From NCBI GenBank assembly GCA_035533095.1, contig DATLUM010000094.1, positions 47,226 through 111,225 of the forward strand: a stretch of DNA of 64,000 nt. Reading direction: 5' to 3'. The notes under the pieces are model-generated. The model made no database searches and was not told where the DNA came from. It saw only the letters and a list, made by a program, of their open reading frames with translations. A program made the position numbers and the translations under genes. The DNA comes from Acidimicrobiales bacterium (GTDB lineage: Bacteria; Actinomycetota; Acidimicrobiia; Acidimicrobiales; Palsa-688). Below are positions 53,619-62,691 of the stretch, in pieces (the first letter of the stretch is position 1; every line of letters starts with the position of its first letter).

Positions 53619-56276
53619 CTAGGAAGCTCTAAGCGGGGACTTCTCCGCGAGCAGCATCTTGAGATACTCACGGTCCGCTTTGCCGAGGCCACCCTGCGCC
53701 AGGCGCTCCCGGACCTCTTCGAACGTCATGGTCTTGCCGGCCTCGTACAAGGCCGGCGTGATGACGCGGTCGGTGATGCTCTCGTCCATTCGTTCCTTCT
53801 GGGCGTTCTTCTCGCCGACCTTCTTGGTGACCTTGGTCTGCTCGGAGAGAGTGTTGAGCTCCTTCAGGTACAGCGACGCCTTGTCCTTGGGCTGGGTGGC
53901 GACTATGAAGCGGCGCAACTTCTCGATGCTCGGGGTCAGGTCGGCGCCGAACTGACTGACAAGGAAGCCGCGGCCCCGGTCACCGCGCTCTTTGTAATTG
54001 ACGAGGTTCTTGATCTCCCGTAACCGGCGCAGCTTCTCGGTCTTCTCGCTTGCCATCTGCCCGAGCTTGGCGAGCTTCAACGGTGCGGTGACGGCCTTCT
54101 TGACATAACCCCCGAACTTCTCGAAACCGCCCTTGATCTTGTCCCCGGTCGTCTGGTTGGCCTCCGCCTGCGCATTGGATTCCTGCTGGCGGGCGTACGT
54201 ATCGAGATCCTGGTATGTCTCGTCCTTCTCGCCCCCCCCGAGCGATGCCAGGGCGTCGCCAACGGATTGGACCCCGTTGGCGAGCTTCATACGAGCCGTC
54301 TGCTGCTCGTCGTCCTGGCCGAGCTTGTCGAGCATCCGCTCGTGGATCTCCGCCATCGACAGCCGCTGTGCCTCCCCCAAGGGGATGCCGTAGGCCGCCA
54401 GCACATTCAGCACTCCCTTCTCGGGTTCGGTGAGCTTCTCGCCTCCGGCCAGTCTCTCGAGAGCCCTCTTCGCTGCGAGGATCACCGTGTCGACGGAGTA
54501 GCCGATGTCGGTCTTGATCAGCTTCTTGCCTGATCCTTCGACCTGGAGCGCGCCCTCCTTGCGGGCATCCTGGGTCTTCGATCGGTAGACATCCAATGCG
54601 ACGAAGTTCGCGACCTTGTTGGCGATCGTGAGTGCTGATGCACCGCTGCGTATGGCGGCGGGGATGCCCATGCCGCCGGCGGTGGCGATCTCGGCGATGC
54701 TCGCCCCGATGCGGATTCCGTTCGCGGTCGCCCCCACGACTTCTGTGCTGATCTGGATCTTGTTCTCGACAGTGGTGCGTGTCAGCGCGAGCGCCAAGGG
54801 CTGGTTGCCTGCTTCCGAAGCGTCCTTTTCCGCGGCGGCCGTGTTGGCCAGGCGCTCCGTCGGCGGGTCGACCGCGATGACGTTGCCGACGTAGCCGGCG
54901 ATCCCGGCAGCGATGGCGACGCCCGGGATGGCATTGGCGAAACCCGGGTCGTGCGAAAGCGTCTCGTTGAACTTGGTGATGACCTTCAGTGTGTTGCGAG
55001 CAGCGGTCACGGCTTGCTTGACGAGGCCGACCGACTGCAGAGCGATCTTGACGTTCGCGTCCTTGTCCAGCTTGTCGTTGTCACGGTCGTTGACGAGGCG
55101 AGCGATCTTGACCGCCTTGGAAAAGATGCCGCCGACGGCTTTCAGACCGCCACCGATGCTTCCCATGATCCCCTTGAACAGTGACTTCTGACCAGTGTTG
55201 AGCGTGTTCTTGTCCGCCTTGTTGCCGATCAGCGTGCCGGCCTTGGTTCCGATGCTCCCGACGGTGCCGACCACGCCGACCGCGGTCCCCGCGTCCCTCA
55301 GGTGGGAGTCGAACTTGCTCTCCATGTTCTTGCGGACCGACTTCTTGGCCTCCTCGCGCAGGCGCCACTTCTCGGCGTCGCTGACCCGGTCCACGCCGAG
55401 GGTTGCCTTCACCTCCTCCAGCTTCTTCTGGTAGGACTCGTCGATAGCGATCTTGGCGTCCATGGCCATCTCGAACAGCTTGCGCTGCAGGGCGCCGGGG
55501 CCTTTGAGGTCGGTGAGCTTCTGTTCCGCCTTGCGGATCCCCTCCTCGTTGTTCGACTCCTTGGCGGTTTCCAGCTCGGCGTTCGCAGCCTCGACCTCGC
55601 CCGAGATCAGACGCTCGGCGCGCCGCTGCATCTGGCGCTTGAAGGCGACGTCTTTCTCCAATTCGTCGACGATGTCCTTGGGGGACAGTTCCATCGGGTC
55701 GCCGACACCCGGCTTGAAGCCGAGCTCCTCCGAGCGCTTGGTCAGCGCCTCCGAGATCTTCGACTGCTTCTCGCCGCCCTCTGTGTTCCTGGTCTGGTCG
55801 ATCTCCCTCTTCACCACGTCGAACTCGCTGAAGAGGGGGAGATACCGCTGGATGTCGGGTGGCGCCTGCGAGAAAGCGGTCTTGGCGGCCACTTCGGGAG
55901 ACATCCCCTTGGAGATGAGCTTGTCCCTGAGGTCCAGCCAGCCTTGAACCTGGTCTTTGACCCTGCCCATCTCTGTGGTGCCCTCTTCCGAGGTCATGTG
56001 CTTGGCCTTGGTCTTCTCCCAGGTCTGCTTGGGAGGCTTGGGCTTCTTCTTGAAGAGGTCGCCGATCCCGCGCTGGAGTGCCAACGCGCCCGTCGTCGAC
56101 GGGGCGTGGCCCGAGGAGATGAGCCCGGACACCGCCCGGTTGCCGGCGGTGCGCTGGAGTTGGAGTATGGGTTCGGCGTGAGAAACCTGAGGTCCGGGGT
56201 CTTTGGCCGACGCTCGGGTCGACTGAGTCGTCGTTGTCGGCGCTCCGACGGAGACCCTCGCGCGCTCTCGGCTCAC
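53619..56276 (-). CDS. Large protein with eCIS-type N-terminal AGNRAV motif
   Basis: An 885-residue protein of unknown function. Residues 38-53 (LQLQRTAGNRAVSGLI) match the LQRxAGNxAVxxLL motif that precedes DUF4157 and other domains in proteins associated with extracellular contractile injection systems (eCIS). No HExxH-type DUF4157 metalloprotease is present. Residues 80-330 are charged and helical, probably coiled coil. Four Gly/Ala-rich hydrophobic stretches follow at about 329-352, 368-395, 448-468 and 512-560, suggestive of membrane insertion. The last 300 residues are Lys/Glu-rich. There is no signal peptide. The start is GTG at 56276. It interrupts the sucD/folD-purH neighbourhood, and no eCIS structural gene is near. 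It may be a cargo toxin or effector; this is inference. Confidence 0.75.
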   Translation of the reverse strand: MSRERARVSVGAPTTTTQSTRASAKDPGPQVSHAEPILQLQRTAGNRAVSGLISSGHAPSTTGALALQRGIGDLFKKKPKPPKQTWEKTKAKHMTSEEGTTEMGRVKDQVQGWLDLRDKLISKGMSPEVAAKTAFSQAPPDIQRYLPLFSEFDVVKREIDQTRNTEGGEKQSKISEALTKRSEELGFKPGVGDPMELSPKDIVDELEKDVAFKRQMQRRAERLISGEVEAANAELETAKESNNEEGIRKAEQKLTDLKGPGALQRKLFEMAMDAKIAIDESYQKKLEEVKATLGVDRVSDAEKWRLREEAKKSVRKNMESKFDSHLRDAGTAVGVVGTVGSIGTKAGTLIGNKADKNTLNTGQKSLFKGIMGSIGGGLKAVGGIFSKAVKIARLVNDRDNDKLDKDANVKIALQSVGLVKQAVTAARNTLKVITKFNETLSHDPGFANAIPGVAIAAGIAGYVGNVIAVDPPTERLANTAAAEKDASEAGNQPLALALTRTTVENKIQISTEVVGATANGIRIGASIAEIATAGGMGIPAAIRSGASALTIANKVANFVALDVYRSKTQDARKEGALQVEGSGKKLIKTDIGYSVDTVILAAKRALERLAGGEKLTEPEKGVLNVLAAYGIPLGEAQRLSMAEIHERMLDKLGQDDEQQTARMKLANGVQSVGDALASLGGGEKDETYQDLDTYARQQESNAQAEANQTTGDKIKGGFEKFGGYVKKAVTAPLKLAKLGQMASEKTEKLRRLREIKNLVNYKERGDRGRGFLVSQFGADLTPSIEKLRRFIVATQPKDKASLYLKELNTLSEQTKVTKKVGEKNAQKERMDESITDRVITPALYEAGKTMTFEEVRERLAQGGLGKADREYLKMLLAEKSPLRAS

Positions 56277-56419
56277 CGCTTTATCCCCCCGCGGGCTCCT
56301 CCGCGTTCCTGTCCCTCGAGCCAGCTAAGCGAAGGCACCGCATACCCCCTGACGATGTCACCGACGAATGTAACTCCGTCGGGCTTTCCCGAACGGGCAT
56401 TTCTACAGAGCGCGGGGGT

Positions 56420-57280
56420 TCAGCGGGCTCTGCGCTCCGCCGCGGCGACGGTGTTGCGCAGGAGCATCGCCACGGTGGTGACCCCGACGCCGCCAAGCCT
56501 CGGGGTGATCCATCCCGCAACCTCGGCGCACGATTCTTCCACGTCGGACAGGACGCGGCGCCCCTCCCAGCTCATGCCTCCCCCGATCACGCATGCTCCC
56601 GGACGGATCACGCCGGGGGTGATCATCGACGGGACACCGGCAGCGCCCACGACGATGTCGGCTCTTCGGGTGTACTCGGCCCAGTCCGGCACGCCCGTAT
56701 GGACGGTGGTCACGGCGGCGTTGGCGCCGGGTTCCTTGAGCGACAGGAGCATCGACAGCGGCCGGCCGAGTGTCGGTCCTCGGCCGACGATCACCACGTT
56801 TCGCCCGGCGACGGGGACGTCGTAGTGGGAGAGCATCGCCGTGATGCCCAAGGGGGTGCAGGGCCGCGGGGCTTCGGTGTCGCCCAGTGCGAGCAGACCC
56901 AGGTTCGTCGGGTGGAGTCCGTCGGCATCCTTCCTTGGGTCGATCGCGGCGACCGCTTCGTTGAAGTCGAACCCGGGTGGGACGGGATGCTGGATCAGGT
57001 ATCCGTCGACGCCCGGGTCCGAGTTCAGCTGCCGGACGGCCGCGAGCAGTTCGGACTGGGAAGCGTCTGCTGAGATGCGGACGTCCACGGACGTGATCCC
57101 GACGGCCTCGCACGCTTGGTGCTTCTTGGCCACGTAACCGGCGCTCGCCGGGTCGTCCCCGACCAGCACCGTGGCCAGGCCCACCGAACGACCCTCCGCG
57201 GCCAGCTTCTCCACCCTGTTCCGCACGTCCGCGATGATGGCGTCCGCGACGGGGGCACCGGACATGACTATGGCGCTCAA
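56420..57280 (-). CDS. folD: Methylenetetrahydrofolate dehydrogenase / cyclohydrolase
   Basis: A 286-residue bifunctional enzyme interconverting methylene-, methenyl- and formyl-tetrahydrofolate. The catalytic lysine is in SAGYVAKKHQACE, with the folate site VDGYLIQHPVPPG and the DADGLHPTNLG loop. The NADP loop is VGRGPTLGRPLSMLL, the GRG actinobacterial variant of GRSxxVGxP. The C-terminal helix IGGGMSWEGRRVLSDVEE and PRLGGVGVTTVAMLL are normal. The TTG start overlaps the purH stop by four bases; an ATG at 57265 is an alternative. It supplies formyl-THF for the two upstream purine genes. Confidence 0.94.
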   Translation of the reverse strand: MSAIVMSGAPVADAIIADVRNRVEKLAAEGRSVGLATVLVGDDPASAGYVAKKHQACEAVGITSVDVRISADASQSELLAAVRQLNSDPGVDGYLIQHPVPPGFDFNEAVAAIDPRKDADGLHPTNLGLLALGDTEAPRPCTPLGITAMLSHYDVPVAGRNVVIVGRGPTLGRPLSMLLSLKEPGANAAVTTVHTGVPDWAEYTRRADIVVGAAGVPSMITPGVIRPGACVIGGGMSWEGRRVLSDVEESCAEVAGWITPRLGGVGVTTVAMLLRNTVAAAERRAR

Positions 57281-58788
57281 TGCTGGAACTGCCTCTCCCC
57301 TGTGAAGACCATGACCAGGCCGTGCTCGTCCGCGGCGGCGACGACCTCCTCGTCACGCATCGAGCCACCAGGCTGGATCACAGCGGCGACGCCCGCCGCG
57401 GCGCACGCGTCGAGCCCGTCGCGGAATGGGAAGAAGGCATCGCTGGCGGCGGCACCTCCCTTTGCCCGTCCGGCGGCCCTGGCTGTGGCGATCTCACCCG
57501 GGGTGACCCGGTTCTGCTGGCCGCCGCCTATTCCGACAGCCATACCACCGGCGGCGAGGACGATCGCGTTGGACTTGACCCAGGCGCACACGCGCCATGC
57601 GAGCTCCATGTCACGCCAGTTGTCGTCCGTCGGTTGTGCCCGGGTGACGACCCTCCAGCTCTCTCGGGTCGCGGCGAACACATAGGGATCCTGCACCAGC
57701 CAGCCGCCGCTGATCTGGCGGACGTGCCATTGAACGTCGCCGGGCGGAGGAGCTGAAAGGACGCGCATGTTCTTGCGCTTCGCGGCGAACAGCTCCAGAG
57801 CGGCCTCTTCGTACGAGGGAGCGATGAGGACGTCGGCCTTGGCGTTGCCGACCATCTCGGCGGCGACCGCTTCGGTGACGGGCGACGTCAGCGCGACGAT
57901 GCCACCGAACGCCGACATCGGGTCGCATTCGAAGGCCCGGTCGTAGGCGGTGAGCGGGTCCCCGGCGACGGCGGCCCCGCACGGATTGGCGTGCTTGACC
58001 ACCACGGCGGCGGCCGTGTCGAGGTCGGCGAGCTGGTGGGCCAGGCGCCAAGCCGCGTCGGCGTCGTAGAGGTTCAAGTAGGAGAGGGCCATCCCTCCGT
58101 GCTGGACGACCTCGTCCCACCAGCTCGGGCGGCCCGTCTCGCGGTAGCGGGCCCCCCGCTGATGCGGGTTTTCTCCGTAGCGCAAAGGCTGCGCCTTCTC
58201 GAGCGATATGTGAACGGTCGACGGAAGGTCGTCGCCCGCTTCGTTCTCCGCGAACCAGTTGGCGATCGCCGCGTCGTAGGCGGCGGTGTGGGCGAACGCG
58301 GCAGCGGCCAGCCGCCGCCGGAGGCTTTCCGACACCGCACCGTCACGCCGCAGGTCGTCCAAGACTTCCTCGTAATAGGCGGGGTCGACGACAGAAGCGA
58401 CGTGCGCCCAGTTCTTCGCCGCGGCCCTCACCATCGTCGGGCCCCCGACGTCGATGAGCTCGATCGAGGGTTTCGACCGGAAGGGGTACAGGTTGCACAC
58501 GACCATACCGATCGGCTCTATGCCCTGTCCCTCGAGATCAGCGACGTGCTCCGGCTTGGAGAGGTCGGCGAGGATCCCGCCGTGCAGCCGCGGGTGGAGC
58601 GTCTTGACCCTCCCACCGAGCATCTCTGGTGCGTCGGTCACCGACTCGACGGTCGAGTGAGCGATCCCGGCGGCCTCCAGCGCCGCGGCCGTGCCGCCGC
58701 TTGCGATCAGCTGGTGGCCCAGAGCCACCAGGTCGCGGGCGAAGTCTGCGAGACCGGTCTTGTCGTACACGGACAGCAGGACCCTCAT
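57277..58788 (-). CDS. purH: Bifunctional AICAR transformylase / IMP cyclohydrolase
   Basis: A 503-residue enzyme for the last two steps of IMP synthesis. The N-terminal IMP cyclohydrolase (MGS-like) domain, about 1-190, shows LLSVYDKTGLADFARDLVAL, ASGGTAAAL and GGRVKTLHPRLHGGILA. The AICAR transformylase domain shows RYGENPHQ, VVVKHANPCGAA, DPMSAFGGIVAL and the end SDAFFPFRDGLDACAAAGVA. The ATG at 58788 overlaps the purN stop by four bases; the longer open frame upstream is other-frame purN. Confidence 0.96.
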   Translation of the reverse strand: MRVLLSVYDKTGLADFARDLVALGHQLIASGGTAAALEAAGIAHSTVESVTDAPEMLGGRVKTLHPRLHGGILADLSKPEHVADLEGQGIEPIGMVVCNLYPFRSKPSIELIDVGGPTMVRAAAKNWAHVASVVDPAYYEEVLDDLRRDGAVSESLRRRLAAAAFAHTAAYDAAIANWFAENEAGDDLPSTVHISLEKAQPLRYGENPHQRGARYRETGRPSWWDEVVQHGGMALSYLNLYDADAAWRLAHQLADLDTAAAVVVKHANPCGAAVAGDPLTAYDRAFECDPMSAFGGIVALTSPVTEAVAAEMVGNAKADVLIAPSYEEAALELFAAKRKNMRVLSAPPPGDVQWHVRQISGGWLVQDPYVFAATRESWRVVTRAQPTDDNWRDMELAWRVCAWVKSNAIVLAAGGMAVGIGGGQQNRVTPGEIATARAAGRAKGGAAASDAFFPFRDGLDACAAAGVAAVIQPGGSMRDEEVVAAADEHGLVMVFTGERQFQH

Positions 58789-59384
58789 CGGGTGGCTCCA
58801 TTGCTCGATTCGGTAGGCAGGTTCTGGAGGAAAAGACGGATCGTCTCGGGGTAGAGCCGTCGTTCGACGGACTTGATCCGCTCGTGGAGAGAATCCTCCG
58901 TATCGCCGGGCTCGACCCGAACCGCTTCTTGGGCGAGGATCGGGCCGGCATCGACCTCCTCTGTGGCGACGTGCACCGTGGTGCCGGTGACCTTCACGCC
59001 CGCCTCCAGCGCGTCTCGCACCGCGCGCCAACCCTTGAACGCCGGCAGGAGGGCGGGGTGCGTGTTGAGGATGCGCCCCGGATAGACGTCGAAGATGGGT
59101 CCGGCGAGGACCGTGCCGAAACCCGCCATCGCAACCACGTCGATCTGGTGTCTTTTCAGCGCGTCGACTATCCGGGCTGTGTATGCCTCCCTGTCGAAGT
59201 CGGGCCCGAAGCTTTCCCGGGCCACCACCTCGACTTCCACCCCGGCGTCGATCGCCAGGCGCTCAGCGGCGCAGTCGCGGTCCAGCACCACGAGGTCGAC
59301 CGGCACGCCGGCCGCGAGGATCGCCGCCAGGATCGTGCCTGCCCCCGACGCCAGGACCCCGAGGCGGGGCGATCCGTCAATCAC
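58785..59384 (-). CDS. purN: Phosphoribosylglycinamide formyltransferase
   Basis: A 199-residue enzyme using formyl-THF to formylate GAR in purine synthesis. The substrate loop is LASGAGTILAAIL (variant of ASGxGSNLQA). The catalytic Asn-His pair is in RILNTHPALLPAFKG and the Asp in VHVATEEVDAGPILAQEAV. The GTG start is 36 bases from the divergent metF. purN-purH-folD are coupled by overlapping ends and form one operon. Confidence 0.94.
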   Translation of the reverse strand: MIDGSPRLGVLASGAGTILAAILAAGVPVDLVVLDRDCAAERLAIDAGVEVEVVARESFGPDFDREAYTARIVDALKRHQIDVVAMAGFGTVLAGPIFDVYPGRILNTHPALLPAFKGWRAVRDALEAGVKVTGTTVHVATEEVDAGPILAQEAVRVEPGDTEDSLHERIKSVERRLYPETIRLFLQNLPTESSNGATR

Positions 59385-59420
59385 AAGATGACGCTAGCCG
59401 AAAGGCCGTAACCTTCTCGT

Positions 59421-60284
59421 ATGGCACGCATCGCCGACCTGCTCGCCGCGGGCCGGACATATTCGTTCGAGTTCTTCCCCCCGAAGAACGACGCCGAGCA
59501 CGCCCGGCTCGTGCAGACGCTGGCGGACCTCCAGCCGCTGCGGCCGTCGTTCGTCTCGGTCACCTACCGCGGTGGGCGGTCGTCGCGCCAGCGGACCCAC
59601 GACCTGGTGGTCGGCATGCTCCGGACCACGACGCTCAACCCGATGGCGCATCTGATCTGCGTGGCGCACACCCGTCTCGAGCTTGCCGAGATTCTCGTCG
59701 AGTTCCGCAAGGCCGGGGTGGAGAACCTCATGGCGCTGGGCGGGGATCCACCGACCGATCCCGACGCGCCCGAGGGCGAACTCGCCCACGCAATCGAACT
59801 CGTCGAACTCGCTCGTGCGATCGGGGGTTTCTCCATCGGTGTTGCGGCACACCCGGCCGGCCACCCGCGCTCGCCGGATCTGCAGTTCGACCGCGACCGG
59901 CTCGCGGAGAAGATGAGAATTGCGGACTTCGCGGCGACGCAGTTCTTCTTCAGAATCGAGGAGTACCTCGGTCTGGTGGAGGACCTCGCAGCGCGCGGCA
60001 TCGACAAACCGGTCCTTCCAGGCATCATGCCGGTCACGAGCCTCGAGGCGATTCCTCGCCGCGCCCAGATGGGCGCAGCCGTTCCTGACGACATGATCGC
60101 CCACCTCGAGGCCGCGGGCGACGCGCAATCGGTACGTGCCGTTGGCATTGAGATGGCCACGCGCCTGTGCCAGGACCTTCTGGACGCGGGCGCGCCCGGG
60201 CTGCACTTCTACACGCTCAACAGTTCACGGGCGACGCGAGAGATCTACTCCAACCTCGGTCTCGGAGCGGCTGCCTGCCTCTAA
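59421..60284 (+). CDS. metF: Methylenetetrahydrofolate reductase
   Basis: A 287-residue FAD enzyme reducing methylene-THF to methyl-THF for methionine synthesis. The N terminus YSFEFFPPKNDAEHARL has the catalytic glutamate. SVTYRGGRSSRQRT, LMALGGDPPTDPD, ADFAATQFFFRIEEYL and the end GAPGLHFYTLNSSRATREIY are family blocks. It lacks the C-terminal regulatory domain of eukaryotic enzymes. It competes with folD for the same folate pool. The 118 bases after it contain only a 6-bp hairpin (TGCACG, two bases, CGTGCA). Confidence 0.95.
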   Translation: MARIADLLAAGRTYSFEFFPPKNDAEHARLVQTLADLQPLRPSFVSVTYRGGRSSRQRTHDLVVGMLRTTTLNPMAHLICVAHTRLELAEILVEFRKAGVENLMALGGDPPTDPDAPEGELAHAIELVELARAIGGFSIGVAAHPAGHPRSPDLQFDRDRLAEKMRIADFAATQFFFRIEEYLGLVEDLAARGIDKPVLPGIMPVTSLEAIPRRAQMGAAVPDDMIAHLEAAGDAQSVRAVGIEMATRLCQDLLDAGAPGLHFYTLNSSRATREIYSNLGLGAAACL

Positions 60285-60402
60285 AGGCCAACTTGATGCA
60301 CGAACGTGCAAGCTTTGCCCGCATTCGTTGAGCGACCCCAGGGCGTGAACTAGAACCGCACGACGTGATCACGAGGGGCACCTTGGGGCGTGGCCAGGGG
60401 CA

Positions 60403-62691
60403 ATGATGGGTTTACCGGGGGCGAGGGGCTTTCGCCGCCGCGGGCGCGCATTGGCGGCAGCAGGCGGAGCGGTTGCATTAGTCGCGCCCCTGTTGGTGCT
60501 GGCGGGATTCCCCGCCGGAGTGGCATCCGCATCACCAGGGTCACTCGACCCGACCTTCGGATCCGGTGGGGCCATCTTGACTCCTGACGGTCAGGCGATC
60601 CCCGATACCGAAGCCACGGGCGTTGCTGTGATGCCCAATGGGGACTTCGCAGTGTCCTTGGGTGGGGGTGGGTCGACTTCGAGGTTCGCCGTCAGCGTCT
60701 ACGGCGTCGGGGGGAACCTCGTCTGGTCCCAAACGGTTGACTCGACGCTGAGCGGATCTGCCAACACCGTCGCGGTCCGTAGCGGCGGCAACGTCGTCGC
60801 GGTGGGCTACGAGTTTCCGTCGGGATGCTCGTACCAGGTGCCGGTGGCAGTCGAGTACACGCAGAGCGGGGGCCTGGTGTCGAGCTACCGGGGCTCGTGC
60901 CCGAGCGACGCCACCGGGATCTCGCAGTTCACAGCCGTCGCAGTCTCGGCACCCAACACCGTCGTCGCCGCCGGGAACGTCGGCGCCACGCAGGCGATAG
61001 TCGACTGGATAGACGCCTCGGGCTCGAGCGGCACCGTAACCGCCACCCAGACATCGAGCGTCCTCGCTGGTGTCAATGCCGTGACCCTCTCCGGCACGGA
61101 CGCCATCGTCGGTGGGAGCAGCGGCGGCGCCGCGAAGCTCGGCGCCTTCGGGACCGGAGGTGTCGACACCGGTTTTGGTTCCGCCGGCTTCACCTCGGCT
61201 GTTTCGGGCCAACAGATCACCGGCCTGACGATCGGCCCGTCGGGGAACCTGGTGGCTGTCAGCAACACGCACCTCGCCGAGCTGACCTCGGCGGGAATGC
61301 TTGTCTGGCAGCAGCCCACTGCCGCGTGGGCCAACGCAGTTGCGTACCAGCCATTCGGAGGGCTCATCTATGTCGGAGGCACCTCTGGTAGCGGCGTTGC
61401 GGAGCAGATGTTCATCGAGCAGTTCAACGCCGCGACAGGAGCGATCATCGGGGCGTTCGGTAGCGCAGGTGTAATGAGGATTGGCTTCGCCGGCCCATCC
61501 TTCGTTGCCGGGCTGGCCCCGCAGGGAGACGGAAAGGTCCTCGCGGCGGGCGGCATCCCGTACCAGACCCAGGGCAACACCCAGGCGGCGGTCGTACGGG
61601 TGTACGGACCGTCGCTCTCAGTCCAGACCCCGGCGATAGTGGAGACGTCCCACGGCGGGCCGGTTCCGGTGAACTTCACCGCCACCATTGACGAGCCGCT
61701 TCCAGGGCCGGTCAACGCCGGGTTCTGCCTGCAGTCGGTCTCGGACTCGGTTAACGGCGGTGGTATGTGCAACATCGTCCAGATTCCGGCGGGCGCTCAG
61801 GTGGTGAACGTCCCAGTCAACGTCTACGTCACGAACCCGTATGGCGAGACGTTCGACACTCTGTCGGCCCAGGATGTCAACGGCCTGGCTCCTAGCCTCA
61901 CCAACGGATCAGCGACCGCCATTGTCCGACCCGTTCCTTCCTACCCCGGCTACGAGTTGGTTGCGAGCGACGGCGGTATCTTCAACTATGGAGGTGCTCC
62001 ATTCTATGGCTCTGAAGGGGGCCAACACCTCAACGCACCCATCGTCGGAATGGCATCCGCCCTGTTCGGCGACTACGGCTATTACCTCGTCGCCTCTGAC
62101 GGTGGTGTGTTCACGTTCGGCCCCGTGCCGTTCTACGGTTCGCACGGAGGTCAGCCGCTGAACAAGCCCATCGTAGGGATGGCGATGGATCCAGCTACTG
62201 GTGGCTACTGGCTGGTTGCCTCCGACGGGGGCATCTTCAACTACAACGCACCGTACTTCGGATCGACCGGGGGGCGGGTGCTCAACAAACCGATCGTCGG
62301 TATGGCGTCGACGCCGGATGGGGGTGGCTACTGGCTGGTCGCCTCTGACGGCGGGATATTCAATTTCGGTGACGCCGCCTACCTCGGCTCCCACGGCGGC
62401 AGTCCCCTGAACGCGCCGATCGTCGGCATGGCCGCCAACCCGGTTGCGCAGGGCTACTGGCTGGTCGGGTCCGACGGGGGGATCTTCACCTACGGGAATG
62501 CCCCGTTCGCGGGGTCCGAGGGGGGAGCCCACTTAAACAAGCCGGTGGTCGGCATGGCGCCGTCGTCAGACGGGGGCGGCTACTGGTTGGTCGCCTCAGA
62601 CGGCGGGATATTCAACTTCGGTGACGCCACCTACCAGGGCTCGCACGGCGGTTCGCCGCTGAACCAACCGATCGTGGGGATGAGCCGATGA
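60403..62691 (+). CDS. Secreted protein with delta-60-like N part and six C-terminal repeats
   Basis: A 762-residue exported protein. A twin-arginine-like basic start (FRRRGRALAAAGGAVALVAP) leads into a signal peptide ending near VASASPG. The mature N terminus SLDPTFGSGGAILTPDG and later GSAGVMRIGF-type segments resemble delta-60/beta-propeller repeats (about 45-410). A Calx-like or Ig-like stretch spans about 410-510. The last 247 residues are six repeats of about 41 residues starting GYWLVASDGGIFNFGDA, common in Acidimicrobiia surface proteins. The ATG at 60403 or 60406 can serve as start. It overlaps the next gene by four bases. Function unknown; cell-surface binding is plausible. Confidence 0.8.
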   Translation: MMGLPGARGFRRRGRALAAAGGAVALVAPLLVLAGFPAGVASASPGSLDPTFGSGGAILTPDGQAIPDTEATGVAVMPNGDFAVSLGGGGSTSRFAVSVYGVGGNLVWSQTVDSTLSGSANTVAVRSGGNVVAVGYEFPSGCSYQVPVAVEYTQSGGLVSSYRGSCPSDATGISQFTAVAVSAPNTVVAAGNVGATQAIVDWIDASGSSGTVTATQTSSVLAGVNAVTLSGTDAIVGGSSGGAAKLGAFGTGGVDTGFGSAGFTSAVSGQQITGLTIGPSGNLVAVSNTHLAELTSAGMLVWQQPTAAWANAVAYQPFGGLIYVGGTSGSGVAEQMFIEQFNAATGAIIGAFGSAGVMRIGFAGPSFVAGLAPQGDGKVLAAGGIPYQTQGNTQAAVVRVYGPSLSVQTPAIVETSHGGPVPVNFTATIDEPLPGPVNAGFCLQSVSDSVNGGGMCNIVQIPAGAQVVNVPVNVYVTNPYGETFDTLSAQDVNGLAPSLTNGSATAIVRPVPSYPGYELVASDGGIFNYGGAPFYGSEGGQHLNAPIVGMASALFGDYGYYLVASDGGVFTFGPVPFYGSHGGQPLNKPIVGMAMDPATGGYWLVASDGGIFNYNAPYFGSTGGRVLNKPIVGMASTPDGGGYWLVASDGGIFNFGDAAYLGSHGGSPLNAPIVGMAANPVAQGYWLVGSDGGIFTYGNAPFAGSEGGAHLNKPVVGMAPSSDGGGYWLVASDGGIFNFGDATYQGSHGGSPLNQPIVGMSR
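61948..62688 (+). repeat. Six tandem coding repeats of about 41 residues
   Basis: The repeat consensus is GYWLVASDGGIFNFG, then a short variable part, YGSHGG, PLNxPIVGMA and a 4-6-residue spacer. The first two copies begin GYELVASDGG and GYYLVASDGG. Copies are similar in protein but have many synonymous differences in DNA, so the array is not a recent expansion. Confidence 0.9.

Noticed and set aside
55302..56825. 507-codon plus-strand frame opposite the AGNRAV protein and folD
   Set aside because: It spans the opposite strand of two genes and changes composition at their border. The minus-strand frame has the better ribosome site and recognisable motif.
61948..62688. Regular repeats considered as a CRISPR array
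   Set aside because: Unit of about 123 bases with synonymous variation and an unbroken reading frame: these are protein repeats. No CRISPR-like short direct repeats with unique spacers were seen anywhere.
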